Assembly: GCA_046712825.1 (NCBI GenBank) | Contig: JBKKCR010000120.1 | Location: 1 to 12,744 of the forward strand | DNA length: 12,744 nt | Direction of reading: 5' to 3' | From: DATFGK01 sp046712825 | GTDB lineage: Bacteria > Actinomycetota > AC-67 | Shown here: positions 1 to 7,193 of the stretch, one piece after another | Numbering within the stretch: the first letter of the stretch is position 1 | How the letters are laid out: every line of letters begins with the position of its first letter | The notes under the pieces: generated by a model | Databases searched by the model: none | What the model was told of the DNA's origin: nothing | The model's input: the letters and a program-made list of their open reading frames with translations, nothing else | Position numbers and translations under genes: made by a program

Positions 1-1194
1 CTCGTCGGGCTCCGTGTCGTGGAACAGGAACCGGAGCTGCAACGCTTCGGTGAGCGTCTGCATGCGCTCCTGGATGAGCGGCACCGCACGGCGGACGAGT
101 GCATGTTCCTCGTCGGCAGGCGGATCGGTCAGGATCCCGTCCCCTACCAGGAAGGGATCGATCCGCGCCGCCAGTTCTTCGACCGAAAGCGCCCGGATCT
201 TCTCGCCGTTCAACGCGGTGAGCTTTTGGATGTCGAACGCCGCCGGGTTGTGCGATACCGCTTCCAGCGAGAACAGGTTGACCAACTCGTCCAACGTGAA
301 ACGCTCGGTCAGTCCGTCGCCGGCCGACCAGCCGAGTAGCGCCAGGTAGTTGACGAGCGCTTCGGGGAGGTAGCCGTGCTCGCGGTACCACGCGAGCGAG
401 GTCTCGCCGTGCCGTTTCGAGAGCGGCTGGCGGTTCGCGCCGACGATCAGCGGGAGGTGCGCGAACCGCGGCCACGATGACCGGCCGAGCGCCCGGTAGA
501 TCAGGATCTGCTTCGGCGTCGCCGAGATCAGGTCCGCGCCCCGGATGATGTGCGTGACGTCCATGGCGAGGTCGTCGGTAGCCGCCGCCAGGACGTACAG
601 CGGCGAGCCGTCCGAGCGCGTGAGAGCAAAATCCTCGATGTCGGCGTGAGCCGTGCGGATCTCGCCGAGCACGATGTCCTCGAAGACCGACTCCTGCTCC
701 TCCTCCGGGACCTTGAATCGGTAGATCCAGGGACGGCCCTCGGCGTCGTTCGAGCCGGCGTCGAGGTCGGATATCGTCCGGCACGGATCGCGACGCGGCG
801 GCGGGAGGCCCTGTGCGCGCGCCTCGTCGTTCCGGGTCTTGCGTTCCTCTGTGGTGCAGTAGCAGCGGAACGCGTGACCGCCGACGAGCAGCGCGTCGGC
901 CGACTGGCGGTAGCTCTCCATGCGCTCCGACTGACGGTACGGCGCGTACGGACCGCCGACGTCTATGCCCTCGTCCCATGGAAGTCCGAGCCAACGCAGC
1001 TCGTCCAGAACTTTGTCGATGTACTCGTCGGAAACGCGCGAGCGGTCCGTGTCCTCGATCCGGAGGATGAACGCGCCGCCGTGGTGGCGCGCGAACAGCC
1101 AGTTGAACAGCGCCGTACGCGCGTTGCCGACGTGAAGCGATCCGCTTGGCGCCGGCGCGAACCGAACTCGGACCTTGGGCGAGGGTGAGGTCAT
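1..1194 (-). CDS. gltX: Glutamyl-tRNA synthetase, C-terminus cut off by window edge
   Basis: Cytosolic class I aminoacyl-tRNA synthetase that attaches glutamate to tRNA(Glu) using ATP. The 398 visible codons start at ATG 1194 (MTSPSPKVRVRFAPAPSG). The HIGH-type signature is SLHVGN at residues 19-24, followed by ARTALFNWLFAR. The KMSKS-type loop is LSKRHGE with its lysine at K260. C111, C113 and C138 fit the CxC...C metal site found in many GluRS. The family is usually about 470-500 residues, so roughly 90 anticodon-binding residues lie beyond position 1. It lies 101 nt downstream of the fumarylacetoacetase-family gene on the same strand, and may also have its own promoter (TAGGAT, 7 nt before the ATG). 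An AGGA 8 nt before the ATG could instead act as a ribosome-binding site. Whether it also charges tRNA(Gln), as in organisms relying on GatCAB, cannot be decided here. Confidence 0.97.
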   Translation of the reverse strand, partial: MTSPSPKVRVRFAPAPSGSLHVGNARTALFNWLFARHHGGAFILRIEDTDRSRVSDEYIDKVLDELRWLGLPWDEGIDVGGPYAPYRQSERMESYRQSADALLVGGHAFRCYCTTEERKTRNDEARAQGLPPPRRDPCRTISDLDAGSNDAEGRPWIYRFKVPEEEQESVFEDIVLGEIRTAHADIEDFALTRSDGSPLYVLAAATDDLAMDVTHIIRGADLISATPKQILIYRALGRSSWPRFAHLPLIVGANRQPLSKRHGETSLAWYREHGYLPEALVNYLALLGWSAGDGLTERFTLDELVNLFSLEAVSHNPAAFDIQKLTALNGEKIRALSVEELAARIDPFLVGDGILTDPPADEEHALVRRAVPLIQERMQTLTEALQLRFLFHDTEPDE

Positions 1195-1207
1195 CGGGCG
1201 CATCCTA
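1195..1207 (-). promoter_or_regulatory. Candidate -10 / leaderless start of gltX
   Basis: On the minus strand TAGGAT (1207-1202) matches the actinobacterial TANNNT -10 pattern. Exactly 7 nt separate it from the ATG at 1194, so transcription would begin at or next to the start codon. No good -35 is visible (GAGAGC at 17-nt spacing). The same bases include AGGA, a possible weak Shine-Dalgarno in read-through mRNA from the upstream gene. Confidence 0.45.
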
Positions 1208-1247
1208 TCGGGCCGGGTCATGAGGCTCTCCGCAGGCCGTTTGACAT

Positions 1248-1272
1248 GTCTGACGCGTCAGACGCGTCTGAC
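1248..1272. repeat. Three GTCWGAC units spaced by GC; overlapping perfect palindromes
   Basis: The 25 bp consist of GTCTGAC, GC, GTCAGAC, GC, GTCTGAC. This creates two overlapping perfect 16-bp palindromes, at 1248-1263 and 1257-1272. The array lies in the 101-nt gap between the FAH-family gene and gltX, about 55-80 bp upstream of the presumed gltX start. GTC-N-GAC resembles the core of operators bound by FadR-type GntR regulators, but that match is only an inference. It is not an evident intrinsic terminator because no T-run follows on either strand. Confidence 0.75.
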
Positions 1273-1295
1273 ACTCCGGAGGAAGGGTGAGGGGA

Positions 1296-2057
1296 TCAGG
1301 CGGCGACGATCGAGTTGCTTAGCACGCCGATGCCCGAGATCTCGACCTCGACGTTGTCGCCCGGCTCCATCGGGCCGACGCCGGCCGGCGTCCCCGTCAT
1401 GATCACGTCGCCGGGCAGCAGCGTCATCACCCCGGAGATGTACGACACCAGCCCGGGCGGATCGAAGATCAGGTTCTTGGTGCTCGAGTTCTGACGTGGC
1501 TCTCCGTTCAGCCGGACTTCGAGGTCCAGCAACGAAGCGTCGACGTCCGTCTCGATCCACGGTCCGAGTGGCGCGAACGTGTCGTAGCCCTTCCCTCGCG
1601 TCCACTGCCCATCCTTGAGCTGAAGGTCGCGCGCGGTCACGTCGTTGGCGACCGTGTACCCGAGGATCGACTCCATCGCCGCCGCGCGGTCGGCGCGGCG
1701 GACGAGGCCGCCGATGACGATCGCCAGCTCACCCTCGTAGTCGAGCCGCTCACACTCCGCCGGCTTGCGGATCGCGTCGCCGGTCCCGATCACCGCGGTG
1801 CCCGGCTTCATGAAGATCAAGGGCTCCTCGGGCAACGTCTGGCCCATCTCTTCAGCGTGGTCGCGATAGTTCAGGCCGACGGCAACGATCTTCGACGGGA
1901 GGGTCGGAGCGAGGAGCCGGCAATCGGCCAGCGGCACGCGCTTGCCGGTGAAGCGCAGCTCACCGACGGGAGGGCCGTCGATCTCGGCGGCCTGGTCGCC
2001 GCCCTCGATGACGACGAAGGAGATGCCGCCTCCGTACGACACCCGAGCGATCCGCAT
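1296..2057 (-). CDS. Fumarylacetoacetate hydrolase (FAH) family protein
   Basis: A 253-residue member of the FAH superfamily, whose members hydrolyse, decarboxylate or isomerise small 2-oxo acids such as acylpyruvates at a Mg/Mn site. Visible family marks are SKIVAVGLNYRDHAEE, the metal ligands E108 and E110 (YEGELAIVIG), D139 (NDVTARDLQ), the KGYDTFAPLGPW loop and the late MTGTPAGVG motif. Length is normal for the single-domain bacterial type. ATG 2057 is chosen over an upstream start at 2093, because the family N-terminus begins MRIARVSY and TAGTCT, a good -10, would fall inside the longer version. No Shine-Dalgarno precedes 2057, consistent with leaderless translation. gltX follows on the same strand, an arrangement I recall from mycobacteria. 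The true substrate cannot be read from sequence; oxaloacetate decarboxylase, acylpyruvase or HHDD isomerase activity are all possible. Confidence 0.93.
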   Translation of the reverse strand: MRIARVSYGGGISFVVIEGGDQAAEIDGPPVGELRFTGKRVPLADCRLLAPTLPSKIVAVGLNYRDHAEEMGQTLPEEPLIFMKPGTAVIGTGDAIRKPAECERLDYEGELAIVIGGLVRRADRAAAMESILGYTVANDVTARDLQLKDGQWTRGKGYDTFAPLGPWIETDVDASLLDLEVRLNGEPRQNSSTKNLIFDPPGLVSYISGVMTLLPGDVIMTGTPAGVGPMEPGDNVEVEISGIGVLSNSIVAA

Positions 2058-2070
2058 CGCGCGAAGACTA
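2058..2070 (-). promoter_or_regulatory. Candidate -10 / leaderless start of FAH-family gene
   Basis: On the minus strand TAGTCT (2070-2065) is followed by 7 nt (TCGCGCG) and then the ATG at 2057, the same geometry as at gltX. No Shine-Dalgarno-like sequence lies between. The -35 region (GTGTCG at 17-nt spacing) is weak. Confidence 0.5.
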
Positions 2071-2086
2071 CACGCCGGCCGCCGCG

Positions 2087-2115
2087 GCGACACCCGAGGA
2101 AGGGGCAGGTACCCT
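2087..2115 (+). promoter_or_regulatory. Candidate promoter of the flavin oxidoreductase gene
   Basis: GCGACA (2087-2092, 4 of 6 to TTGACA), a 17-nt spacer and TACCCT (2110-2115, TANNNT) face the plus strand. Transcription would start near 2122, giving a leader of about 28 nt that holds the purine-rich Shine-Dalgarno GGGGACGGGG just before ATG 2150. It lies back-to-back with the FAH-gene promoter in the 92-bp divergent gap. Confidence 0.4.
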
Positions 2116-2149
2116 GTTGCGAACGATCGACGCGCACACGGGGACGGGG

Positions 2150-3595
2150 ATGGCGGTGACCACCATCGAGACCGACTATCTGGTCGTGGGAGCCGGCGCG
2201 TCCTCGATGGCGTTCGTCGACGCGCTCATCGCCGGAGGCGATGCGGACGTGGTCATGGTCGACCGCCGTCACGCGCCGGGCGGCCACTGGAACAACGCCT
2301 ATCCGTTCGTGCGCCTACACCAGCCGTCGGCGAACTACGGCGTCAACTCGCGGTTCCTCGGTGGAGACAGGATCGACACCGAGGGTCCCAACGCGGGGTA
2401 CTACGAGCGGGCGACCGGCGTCGAGGTCTGCGACTACTTCCGCGACGTGAAGGACGAGGTGCTGCTCCCGTCGGGGAAGGTGCGGTTCTTCCCGATGAGC
2501 GAGTTCCACGATGGTGGCTCGAACGACCACGCGTTCACGTCGCGGCTGACCGGCAGAACGACGACCGTGCGCGTCCGGAAGAGGGTCGTCGACGGCACCT
2601 ACGTGGAGACGGCCCTCCCGTCGACGCACGCGCCCTTGTTCACGACGGCCGAGGACGCGTGGGTCATCCCCGTCGGCGATCTCGTTCAGCTCGCCGACGC
2701 TCCGAGCGGCTACACCGTGCTCGGCTCGGGCAAGACGGCGATGGACGCGTGCAACTGGCTCCTCGACGGCGGCGTGGATCCCGATCGGATCCGCTGGATC
2801 AGGCCCCGAGACGCGTGGGCGTTCGATCGTGGCGGGTTCCAGCCTCTCGAGCTCGTCGTGCAGACCTTCGAGACGCTGGCGCAGAACGTCGAGGCGCTGG
2901 CCGAGGCCGAGACCGTCGAGGACCTGTTCGCACGCCTGGAAGCGAGTGAGTGCCTCGTCCGGATCGACCCGGCCGTCCAGCCGACGATGTTCCGGGGCGC
3001 CACGTTGAGCCCTGCGGAGCTGAAGGAGCTCCGGCGGATCGAGAACGTGGTGCGTATGGGCAAGGTGCTCCACATCGGCCCCGGTCGCATCGAGTTGGAG
3101 GGAGGGACGATACCGACCGACCGGAGCCAGGTTCACGTGAACTGCACCGCGTACGGCTTCGGGCCGATGCCACCCCGGCCGTTCTTCGAGCCGGGCCGGA
3201 TCATCCTGCAGGGGACCATGGCCGGGACCATAACGTTCAGCACCGCGCTGGCGGCCTTCGTAGAGGCGACGCGCGACGACGACCGGGAGAAGAACCGTCT
3301 CTGTCCCCCGGTGGGTGCGCCGAGCCGCGCCGTCGATTGGATCGAGTTCATGACGTCGAGTTACCGCAACTTCGCGATCCGCGCCGCGCAGCCCGACATC
3401 GCCGAGTGGATGAAGGGATCCCGTCTCAACGTGACCCAAGGCCTGGAGAAGCAGATGGGCGACCCACGTATGCCGTCGGCGCTGGCTCGCTACACCGGGA
3501 ATCTGGAGGCGGCGCTACTGAATGCCGACCGCCTGCTCGCGGCGTCAAGCGCTCCGGCGTCGGCTTGGAGCCGCGCCGCCGAAACTCAGGCCTGA
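2150..3595 (+). CDS. FAD/NAD(P)-binding oxidoreductase, flavin monooxygenase-like
   Basis: A 481-residue cytosolic two-dinucleotide-fold flavoprotein. The N-terminal Rossmann motif is VVGAGASS (G14-x-G16-x-x-S19), ending in an acidic D37 (VVMVDRR) typical of FAD ribose binding. A GGHW motif follows at 43-46, like the GGxW of flavin-containing and Baeyer-Villiger monooxygenases. A second nucleotide motif, VLGSGKTAMDA (G192-x-G194-x-x-A197), would bind NAD(P)H. The C-terminal half matches no domain I can name. ATG 2150 is chosen because GGGGACGGGG sits directly before it; the in-frame TTG at 2117 would only add a non-conserved stretch. The gene stands alone, divergent from the FAH-family gene and convergent with cimA. 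I cannot name its substrate. Similar actinobacterial proteins are usually labelled only as NAD(P)/FAD-dependent oxidoreductases. Confidence 0.85.
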   Translation: MAVTTIETDYLVVGAGASSMAFVDALIAGGDADVVMVDRRHAPGGHWNNAYPFVRLHQPSANYGVNSRFLGGDRIDTEGPNAGYYERATGVEVCDYFRDVKDEVLLPSGKVRFFPMSEFHDGGSNDHAFTSRLTGRTTTVRVRKRVVDGTYVETALPSTHAPLFTTAEDAWVIPVGDLVQLADAPSGYTVLGSGKTAMDACNWLLDGGVDPDRIRWIRPRDAWAFDRGGFQPLELVVQTFETLAQNVEALAEAETVEDLFARLEASECLVRIDPAVQPTMFRGATLSPAELKELRRIENVVRMGKVLHIGPGRIELEGGTIPTDRSQVHVNCTAYGFGPMPPRPFFEPGRIILQGTMAGTITFSTALAAFVEATRDDDREKNRLCPPVGAPSRAVDWIEFMTSSYRNFAIRAAQPDIAEWMKGSRLNVTQGLEKQMGDPRMPSALARYTGNLEAALLNADRLLAASSAPASAWSRAAETQA

Positions 3596-5163
3596 TCGTC
3601 GTCCGACTGCGCGTGCGTCAGGCCGAACGTGATGGAGTCGGTCAACGCCTGCCAGGAGGCCTCAATGATGTTCGGCGAGACGCCGATCGTCGACCACTCT
3701 TTCGCGCCGTCGGTCGACTCCAGCAGCACCCGGGTAACGGCGCCGGTGCCGCGCTTCTCGTCGAGGATCCGCACCTTGTAGTCGGTAAGCCCGATCGACT
3801 CGAGCGCCGGGTAGAACTTCGCCAGCGCCAGTCGGAGCGCGCGGTCGAGCGCGTTCACCGGGCCGTTCCCCTCGGCGGTTGCGATGTGTCGCTCGCCGCG
3901 GGCCCAGAGCTTCACCGTCGCCTCGGTTGAGACCTCGCCGGTCTCGCGCTTCTCCATGAGAACGCGGAACGACTCCAGACGGAAGAACTCGCGCTCCATG
4001 CCCGCATGACGCCGCATGAGCAGCTCCAAAGAAGCGTCGGCGGCCTCGAAGTGGTACCCGACGTGCTCGAGGTCCTTCACCGACTCGAGGATCCGCGTGG
4101 CGAGGTTCTTGTCAGACTCGAGGTCGACCCCGAGCTCCTTGCCCTTCAGCACGATCGTCGAACGACCGGCGAGCTCGGACACCAACAGGCGTGCCGCGTT
4201 GCCAACAAGCGACGGATCGACGTGCTCGTACGCGCCTTGCATCTTCGCGAGGCCGCTCGTGTGAAGACCCGCCTTGGTCGCGAACGCAGAGGAGCCAACG
4301 TACGCCTGGTGAGCGTCCGGCGTGACGTTGCAGATCTCGGCGACGGCGTGTGACGCGGCCGTGAGCGAACGCAGCTGTTCGTCGGTCACCACGTCTCGTC
4401 CGAGCTTGATCTTGAGGTTGGCGATGATCGAGATGATGTTGGCGTTGCCGCAGCGCTCGCCGATCCCGTTCACGGTTCCCTGGACGTGCGTCGCGCCGAG
4501 CTCGACGGCGAGTAGCGAGTTGGCGACGGCGCACTCGACATCGTTGTGGAAATGGACACCGACCGGAACCGATACCCGCGAAAGGACGTCGCGCAGCGTG
4601 ATCGACACGTCTATCGGGAGCGTCCCGCCGTTGGTGTCGCAGAGCACGACGGTGTCCGCGCCCGCGTCGGCGGCGGCCTTGAGGACCGACACTGCGTACG
4701 CCGGGTTGTGCCGGTAGCCGTCGAAGAAGTGCTCGGCGTCGTAGAAAACCTCGAGGCCTTGCGACTTCAAGAACGCGATCGTGTCGGCGACCATCCGGAT
4801 GTTCTCGTCCAGGGTCGTTCGTAGCGCGTGCTCCACCTGGAGCGCGCTGGCCTTGCCGACGATGCAGGCGACCGGCGCCTCGCTCTCGACGAGCTCGCGC
4901 ACTTGGGGATCGTTCGACGCGTCGCCGCCGGCTCGCCGCGTCGCGCCGAAGCACGCAAGCTTCGCGTTGCGCAGACGCAACTCGGGCGCGCGACGGAAGA
5001 ACTCCATGTCCTTGGGGTTCGAGCCCGGCCATCCGCCCTCGATGTAGTGGATGCCGAGCACGTCGAGCCAGCCGGCGATCTTCAGCCGGTCCTCGACCGT
5101 CAGCGAGATGCCTTCGCGCTGAGCTCCGTCGCGGAGGGTGGTGTCGTACAGGGTCACACTCAT
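3586..5163 (-). CDS. cimA: (R)-Citramalate synthase, LeuA/CimA family
   Basis: Condenses acetyl-CoA with pyruvate to citramalate, the first step of the threonine-independent route to 2-oxobutyrate and isoleucine. The 525 residues cover the whole family length. The N-terminal TIM barrel starts LYDTTLRDGAQREG (R10, D11 catalytic/metal), has the CimA-like GGWPGSNPKD, HFFDGYRHNP and LCDTNGG motifs, the metal-binding HFHND (H204, H206) and GTVNGIGERCGNANI. A C-terminal LeuA-type allosteric/dimer domain occupies about residues 385-520. CimA is preferred over 2-isopropylmalate synthase because of the GGWPGSNPKD and EHFFDGYRHNP stretches. It is the last gene of the run MDMPI-leuB-ilvE-cimA, 33 nt after ilvE. 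Only a weak GAG precedes ATG 5163, so translation may depend on the upstream gene. Its last 10 bp overlap the end of the convergent oxidoreductase gene. The allosteric domain suggests feedback control, usually by isoleucine in CimA. Confidence 0.93.
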   Translation of the reverse strand: MSVTLYDTTLRDGAQREGISLTVEDRLKIAGWLDVLGIHYIEGGWPGSNPKDMEFFRRAPELRLRNAKLACFGATRRAGGDASNDPQVRELVESEAPVACIVGKASALQVEHALRTTLDENIRMVADTIAFLKSQGLEVFYDAEHFFDGYRHNPAYAVSVLKAAADAGADTVVLCDTNGGTLPIDVSITLRDVLSRVSVPVGVHFHNDVECAVANSLLAVELGATHVQGTVNGIGERCGNANIISIIANLKIKLGRDVVTDEQLRSLTAASHAVAEICNVTPDAHQAYVGSSAFATKAGLHTSGLAKMQGAYEHVDPSLVGNAARLLVSELAGRSTIVLKGKELGVDLESDKNLATRILESVKDLEHVGYHFEAADASLELLMRRHAGMEREFFRLESFRVLMEKRETGEVSTEATVKLWARGERHIATAEGNGPVNALDRALRLALAKFYPALESIGLTDYKVRILDEKRGTGAVTRVLLESTDGAKEWSTIGVSPNIIEASWQALTDSITFGLTHAQSDDDQA

Positions 5164-5196
5164 GGTCTCGGGGAAGTCATCGGCCGGAGGCGCAGG

Positions 5197-6114
5197 CTAG
5201 TTGACGTATTCGAGCCAGTCCGCGTACTTCTCGACCTCGCCCTTGGCGACCGCGAAGAAGACCTCTTGGATCTTCTTGGTGACGGGGCCCGGGTCGCCGA
5301 TCTCGCGCTCGTCCACCGAGCGGATCGGGACGATCTCGGCGGCAGTGCCGGTGAAGAACGCCTCGTCGGCCAGGTAGAGATCGGTCCGGTTGAGATCGAC
5401 CTCCTGCGTCTTCCATCCGAGATCCGCGGCGATCTTGATCACCGAGTCGCGCGTGATCCCGCCGAGCGGGCCCGACGCGAGCGGCGGAGTCAGCAGCGTC
5501 TCGTCGCGCACGATGAAGACGTTCTCGCCCGACCCGTCGGCGACGTGACCCGACGAGTTCAATAGGATTGCCTCGTCGTAGCCGGACTTGATCGCCTCGA
5601 CCTTGGCCAGCGAGGAGTTGATGTACTGCCCGGTCGCCTTGCCGGCCGGCGGGATCGTGTTCCAGTCGTTGCGCCGGAACGAAGACACCTTGGCCCGGAC
5701 GCCGTGCTCGACGCCTTCCTCACCGAGGTAGGTGCCCCACGGCCACACGGCGATCGACACGCGGGTCGGCGACGGCAGCGGGTTGAGGCCCATCTCGCCG
5801 TACCCGAGGTAGACGAGCGGCCGGATGTAACAGGAGTTCACCTTGTTCACGCGCACGGTTTCCTTGGTGGCATCGGCGATCTGCTCGACCGAGTACGGGA
5901 TGTCCATCAAGTAGATCTTGGCCGAGCGGAACAGGCGACGGGTGTGATCGGTGAGGCGGAAGATCGCCGGGCCGCGCTTCGTCTCGTACGCGCGGATGCC
6001 CTCGAAGACGCCCCAGCCGTAGTGAAGCGTCGGCGTCAGGATGTGGACGGTGGCCTCGTTCCAGGGCACGAGCTTGCCGTCCATCCAGATCTTGTCGGTT
6101 TCCGTGATCGGCAT
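5197..6114 (-). CDS. ilvE: Branched-chain amino acid aminotransferase
   Basis: A 305-residue fold-type IV PLP enzyme that transfers an amino group between glutamate and the 2-oxo acids of leucine, isoleucine and valine, the last step of each pathway. The Schiff-base lysine is K159 in PPAGKATGQYINSSL, the same number as in E. coli IlvE. Other marks are the N-terminal IWMDGKLVPWNEATVH and LHYGWGVFEGIRAYE, the PLP-phosphate region DGSGENVFIV, the GGITRDSVI motif and FFTGTAAEIVPI near the C-terminus. ATG 6114 is chosen over TTG 6120: AGGGGG at 6126-6121 is 6 nt from the ATG but abuts the TTG. It sits 17 nt downstream of leuB and 33 nt upstream of cimA, so it is almost certainly cotranscribed. D-amino acid transaminase is the main alternative in this fold, but the conserved motifs and context favour IlvE. 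Confidence 0.96.
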   Translation of the reverse strand: MPITETDKIWMDGKLVPWNEATVHILTPTLHYGWGVFEGIRAYETKRGPAIFRLTDHTRRLFRSAKIYLMDIPYSVEQIADATKETVRVNKVNSCYIRPLVYLGYGEMGLNPLPSPTRVSIAVWPWGTYLGEEGVEHGVRAKVSSFRRNDWNTIPPAGKATGQYINSSLAKVEAIKSGYDEAILLNSSGHVADGSGENVFIVRDETLLTPPLASGPLGGITRDSVIKIAADLGWKTQEVDLNRTDLYLADEAFFTGTAAEIVPIRSVDEREIGDPGPVTKKIQEVFFAVAKGEVEKYADWLEYVN

Positions 6115-6126
6115 TCGCAACCCCCT
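6115..6126 (-). promoter_or_regulatory. Shine-Dalgarno deciding the ilvE start
   Basis: On the minus strand AGGGGG (6126-6121) is followed by 6 nt and ATG 6114. The alternative TTG start at 6120 would directly touch the G-run, which is too close, so the ATG is preferred. Confidence 0.7.
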
Positions 6127-6131
6127 GCTGG

Positions 6132-7190
6132 CTACGTTCCCAGTGCCTCGACGACCATGTCACCGACCTGCTGGGTCGTGTAGCCCATCGCCTCGCCGGC
6201 CATACCTTTGCCTTCCTTGGCGAGCCGCCCGAGCGTCCCGACGGCGGCCTTTTCGACCTTCGCAGCGGCCTCGGGTTCGCCGAGGTGCTCGAGCATGAGA
6301 GCCACCGACAGGATACAAGCGATCGGGTTCGCCCACCCTTTACCTGCGATATCGGGCGCAGATCCGTGGACCGGCTCGAACAGGCTCGGCCCCGTGCGAG
6401 CCGGATTGAGGTTCCCCGAGGCCGCCAGGCCCATCCCGCCCGCGATCGCGGCGCCGAGGTCGGTCAGGATGTCGCCGAAGAGGTTGTCCGTCACGACGAC
6501 GTCGAAGCGCTCCGGTCGGGTCACGAAGTAGAGGCAGGCGGCGTCCACGTGCGTGTAGTCGCGCTCGACCGCCGGGTACTCGGAGCCGACCTCCTCGAAG
6601 GCCCGCATCCACAGATCGCCGGCGTGGGTCAGCACGTTGGTCTTGTGTACCAAGGTGAGCTTGCGACGCGGCCGCGTCAGGGCGCGGTCGTACGCGTAGC
6701 GGATCACCCGTTCGACGCCCTTTCGCGTGTTGATCGACTCCTGGGTCGCGAGCTCGCCGGGGGTCCCTTTGTCGGTGACGCCGCCGGCACCGGTGTAGAG
6801 GCCTTCGGTGTTCTCGCGGACGACGATCATGTCGATCTCGTCCGGCCCCTTGTCGGCGAGCGGTGACGGCACGCCGGGATACAGCTTCACGGGGCGGAGG
6901 TTCACGTACAGATCCAGATCGAAGCGAAGCTTCAGCAACAAGCCGCGCTCGAGCACGCCCGGCGGAACGCGAGGATCCCCGACGGCTCCGAGGACCGCCG
7001 CCTCCATGAAGCGCAACTCTTCGAGCACGTTGGGAGGCAGCACCTCGCCGGTGTCGAGGTAGCGCTCGGCGCCGAGATCGAAGATCGTCCTCTGGGTCGA
7101 GAGGCCGGTCGCGTCGAGGGCCTTCAACGCCTCGGCGACGACCTCGGGCCCGATCCCGTCTCCGGGGATGACGCCGATGCGGTAGGCCAT
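6132..7190 (-). CDS. leuB: 3-Isopropylmalate dehydrogenase
   Basis: An NAD-dependent beta-decarboxylating dehydrogenase that converts 3-isopropylmalate to 2-oxoisocaproate in leucine synthesis. On the citramalate route the same enzyme type converts beta-methylmalate to 2-oxobutyrate. The 352 residues include the N-terminal PGDGIGPEV, the substrate-arginine region DLYVNLRPVK, VRENTEGLYTG, KTNVLTHAGDLW, the Mg ligands D216, D240 and D244 (HVDAACLYF and GDILTD) and the NAD loop HGSAPDIAGKGWANP. The length is close to the shorter actinobacterial LeuB type. ATG 7190 lies only 3 nt after the stop of the upstream MDMPI-like gene and has no clear Shine-Dalgarno, which suggests translational coupling. 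Tartrate or isocitrate dehydrogenases share the fold, but the neighbours ilvE, cimA and leuCD make LeuB the sensible call. Confidence 0.95.
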   Translation of the reverse strand: MAYRIGVIPGDGIGPEVVAEALKALDATGLSTQRTIFDLGAERYLDTGEVLPPNVLEELRFMEAAVLGAVGDPRVPPGVLERGLLLKLRFDLDLYVNLRPVKLYPGVPSPLADKGPDEIDMIVVRENTEGLYTGAGGVTDKGTPGELATQESINTRKGVERVIRYAYDRALTRPRRKLTLVHKTNVLTHAGDLWMRAFEEVGSEYPAVERDYTHVDAACLYFVTRPERFDVVVTDNLFGDILTDLGAAIAGGMGLAASGNLNPARTGPSLFEPVHGSAPDIAGKGWANPIACILSVALMLEHLGEPEAAAKVEKAAVGTLGRLAKEGKGMAGEAMGYTTQQVGDMVVEALGT

Positions 7191-7193
7191 CGG

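Noticed and set aside
550..1188. 212-codon open frame on the plus strand opposite gltX
   Set aside because: It is antisense to a clearly recognised GltX; its translation is Arg/Val-rich and low in complexity, as expected of a high-GC shadow frame.
1248..1272. Intrinsic terminator between the FAH-family gene and gltX
   Set aside because: The palindromes could fold, but no T-run follows on the minus strand and the 4-nt loops with 6-bp stems are weak. An operator-like role fits better.
2315..3439. 374-codon open frame on the minus strand opposite the oxidoreductase
   Set aside because: The plus-strand frame has two clear nucleotide-binding motifs and a good ribosome-binding site. The minus frame shows no family signature and is rich in Arg/His/Glu from GC-rich codons.
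4112..5032. 306-codon minus-strand frame within cimA
   Set aside because: It is out of frame with cimA, which shows family motifs from end to end with no frameshift.
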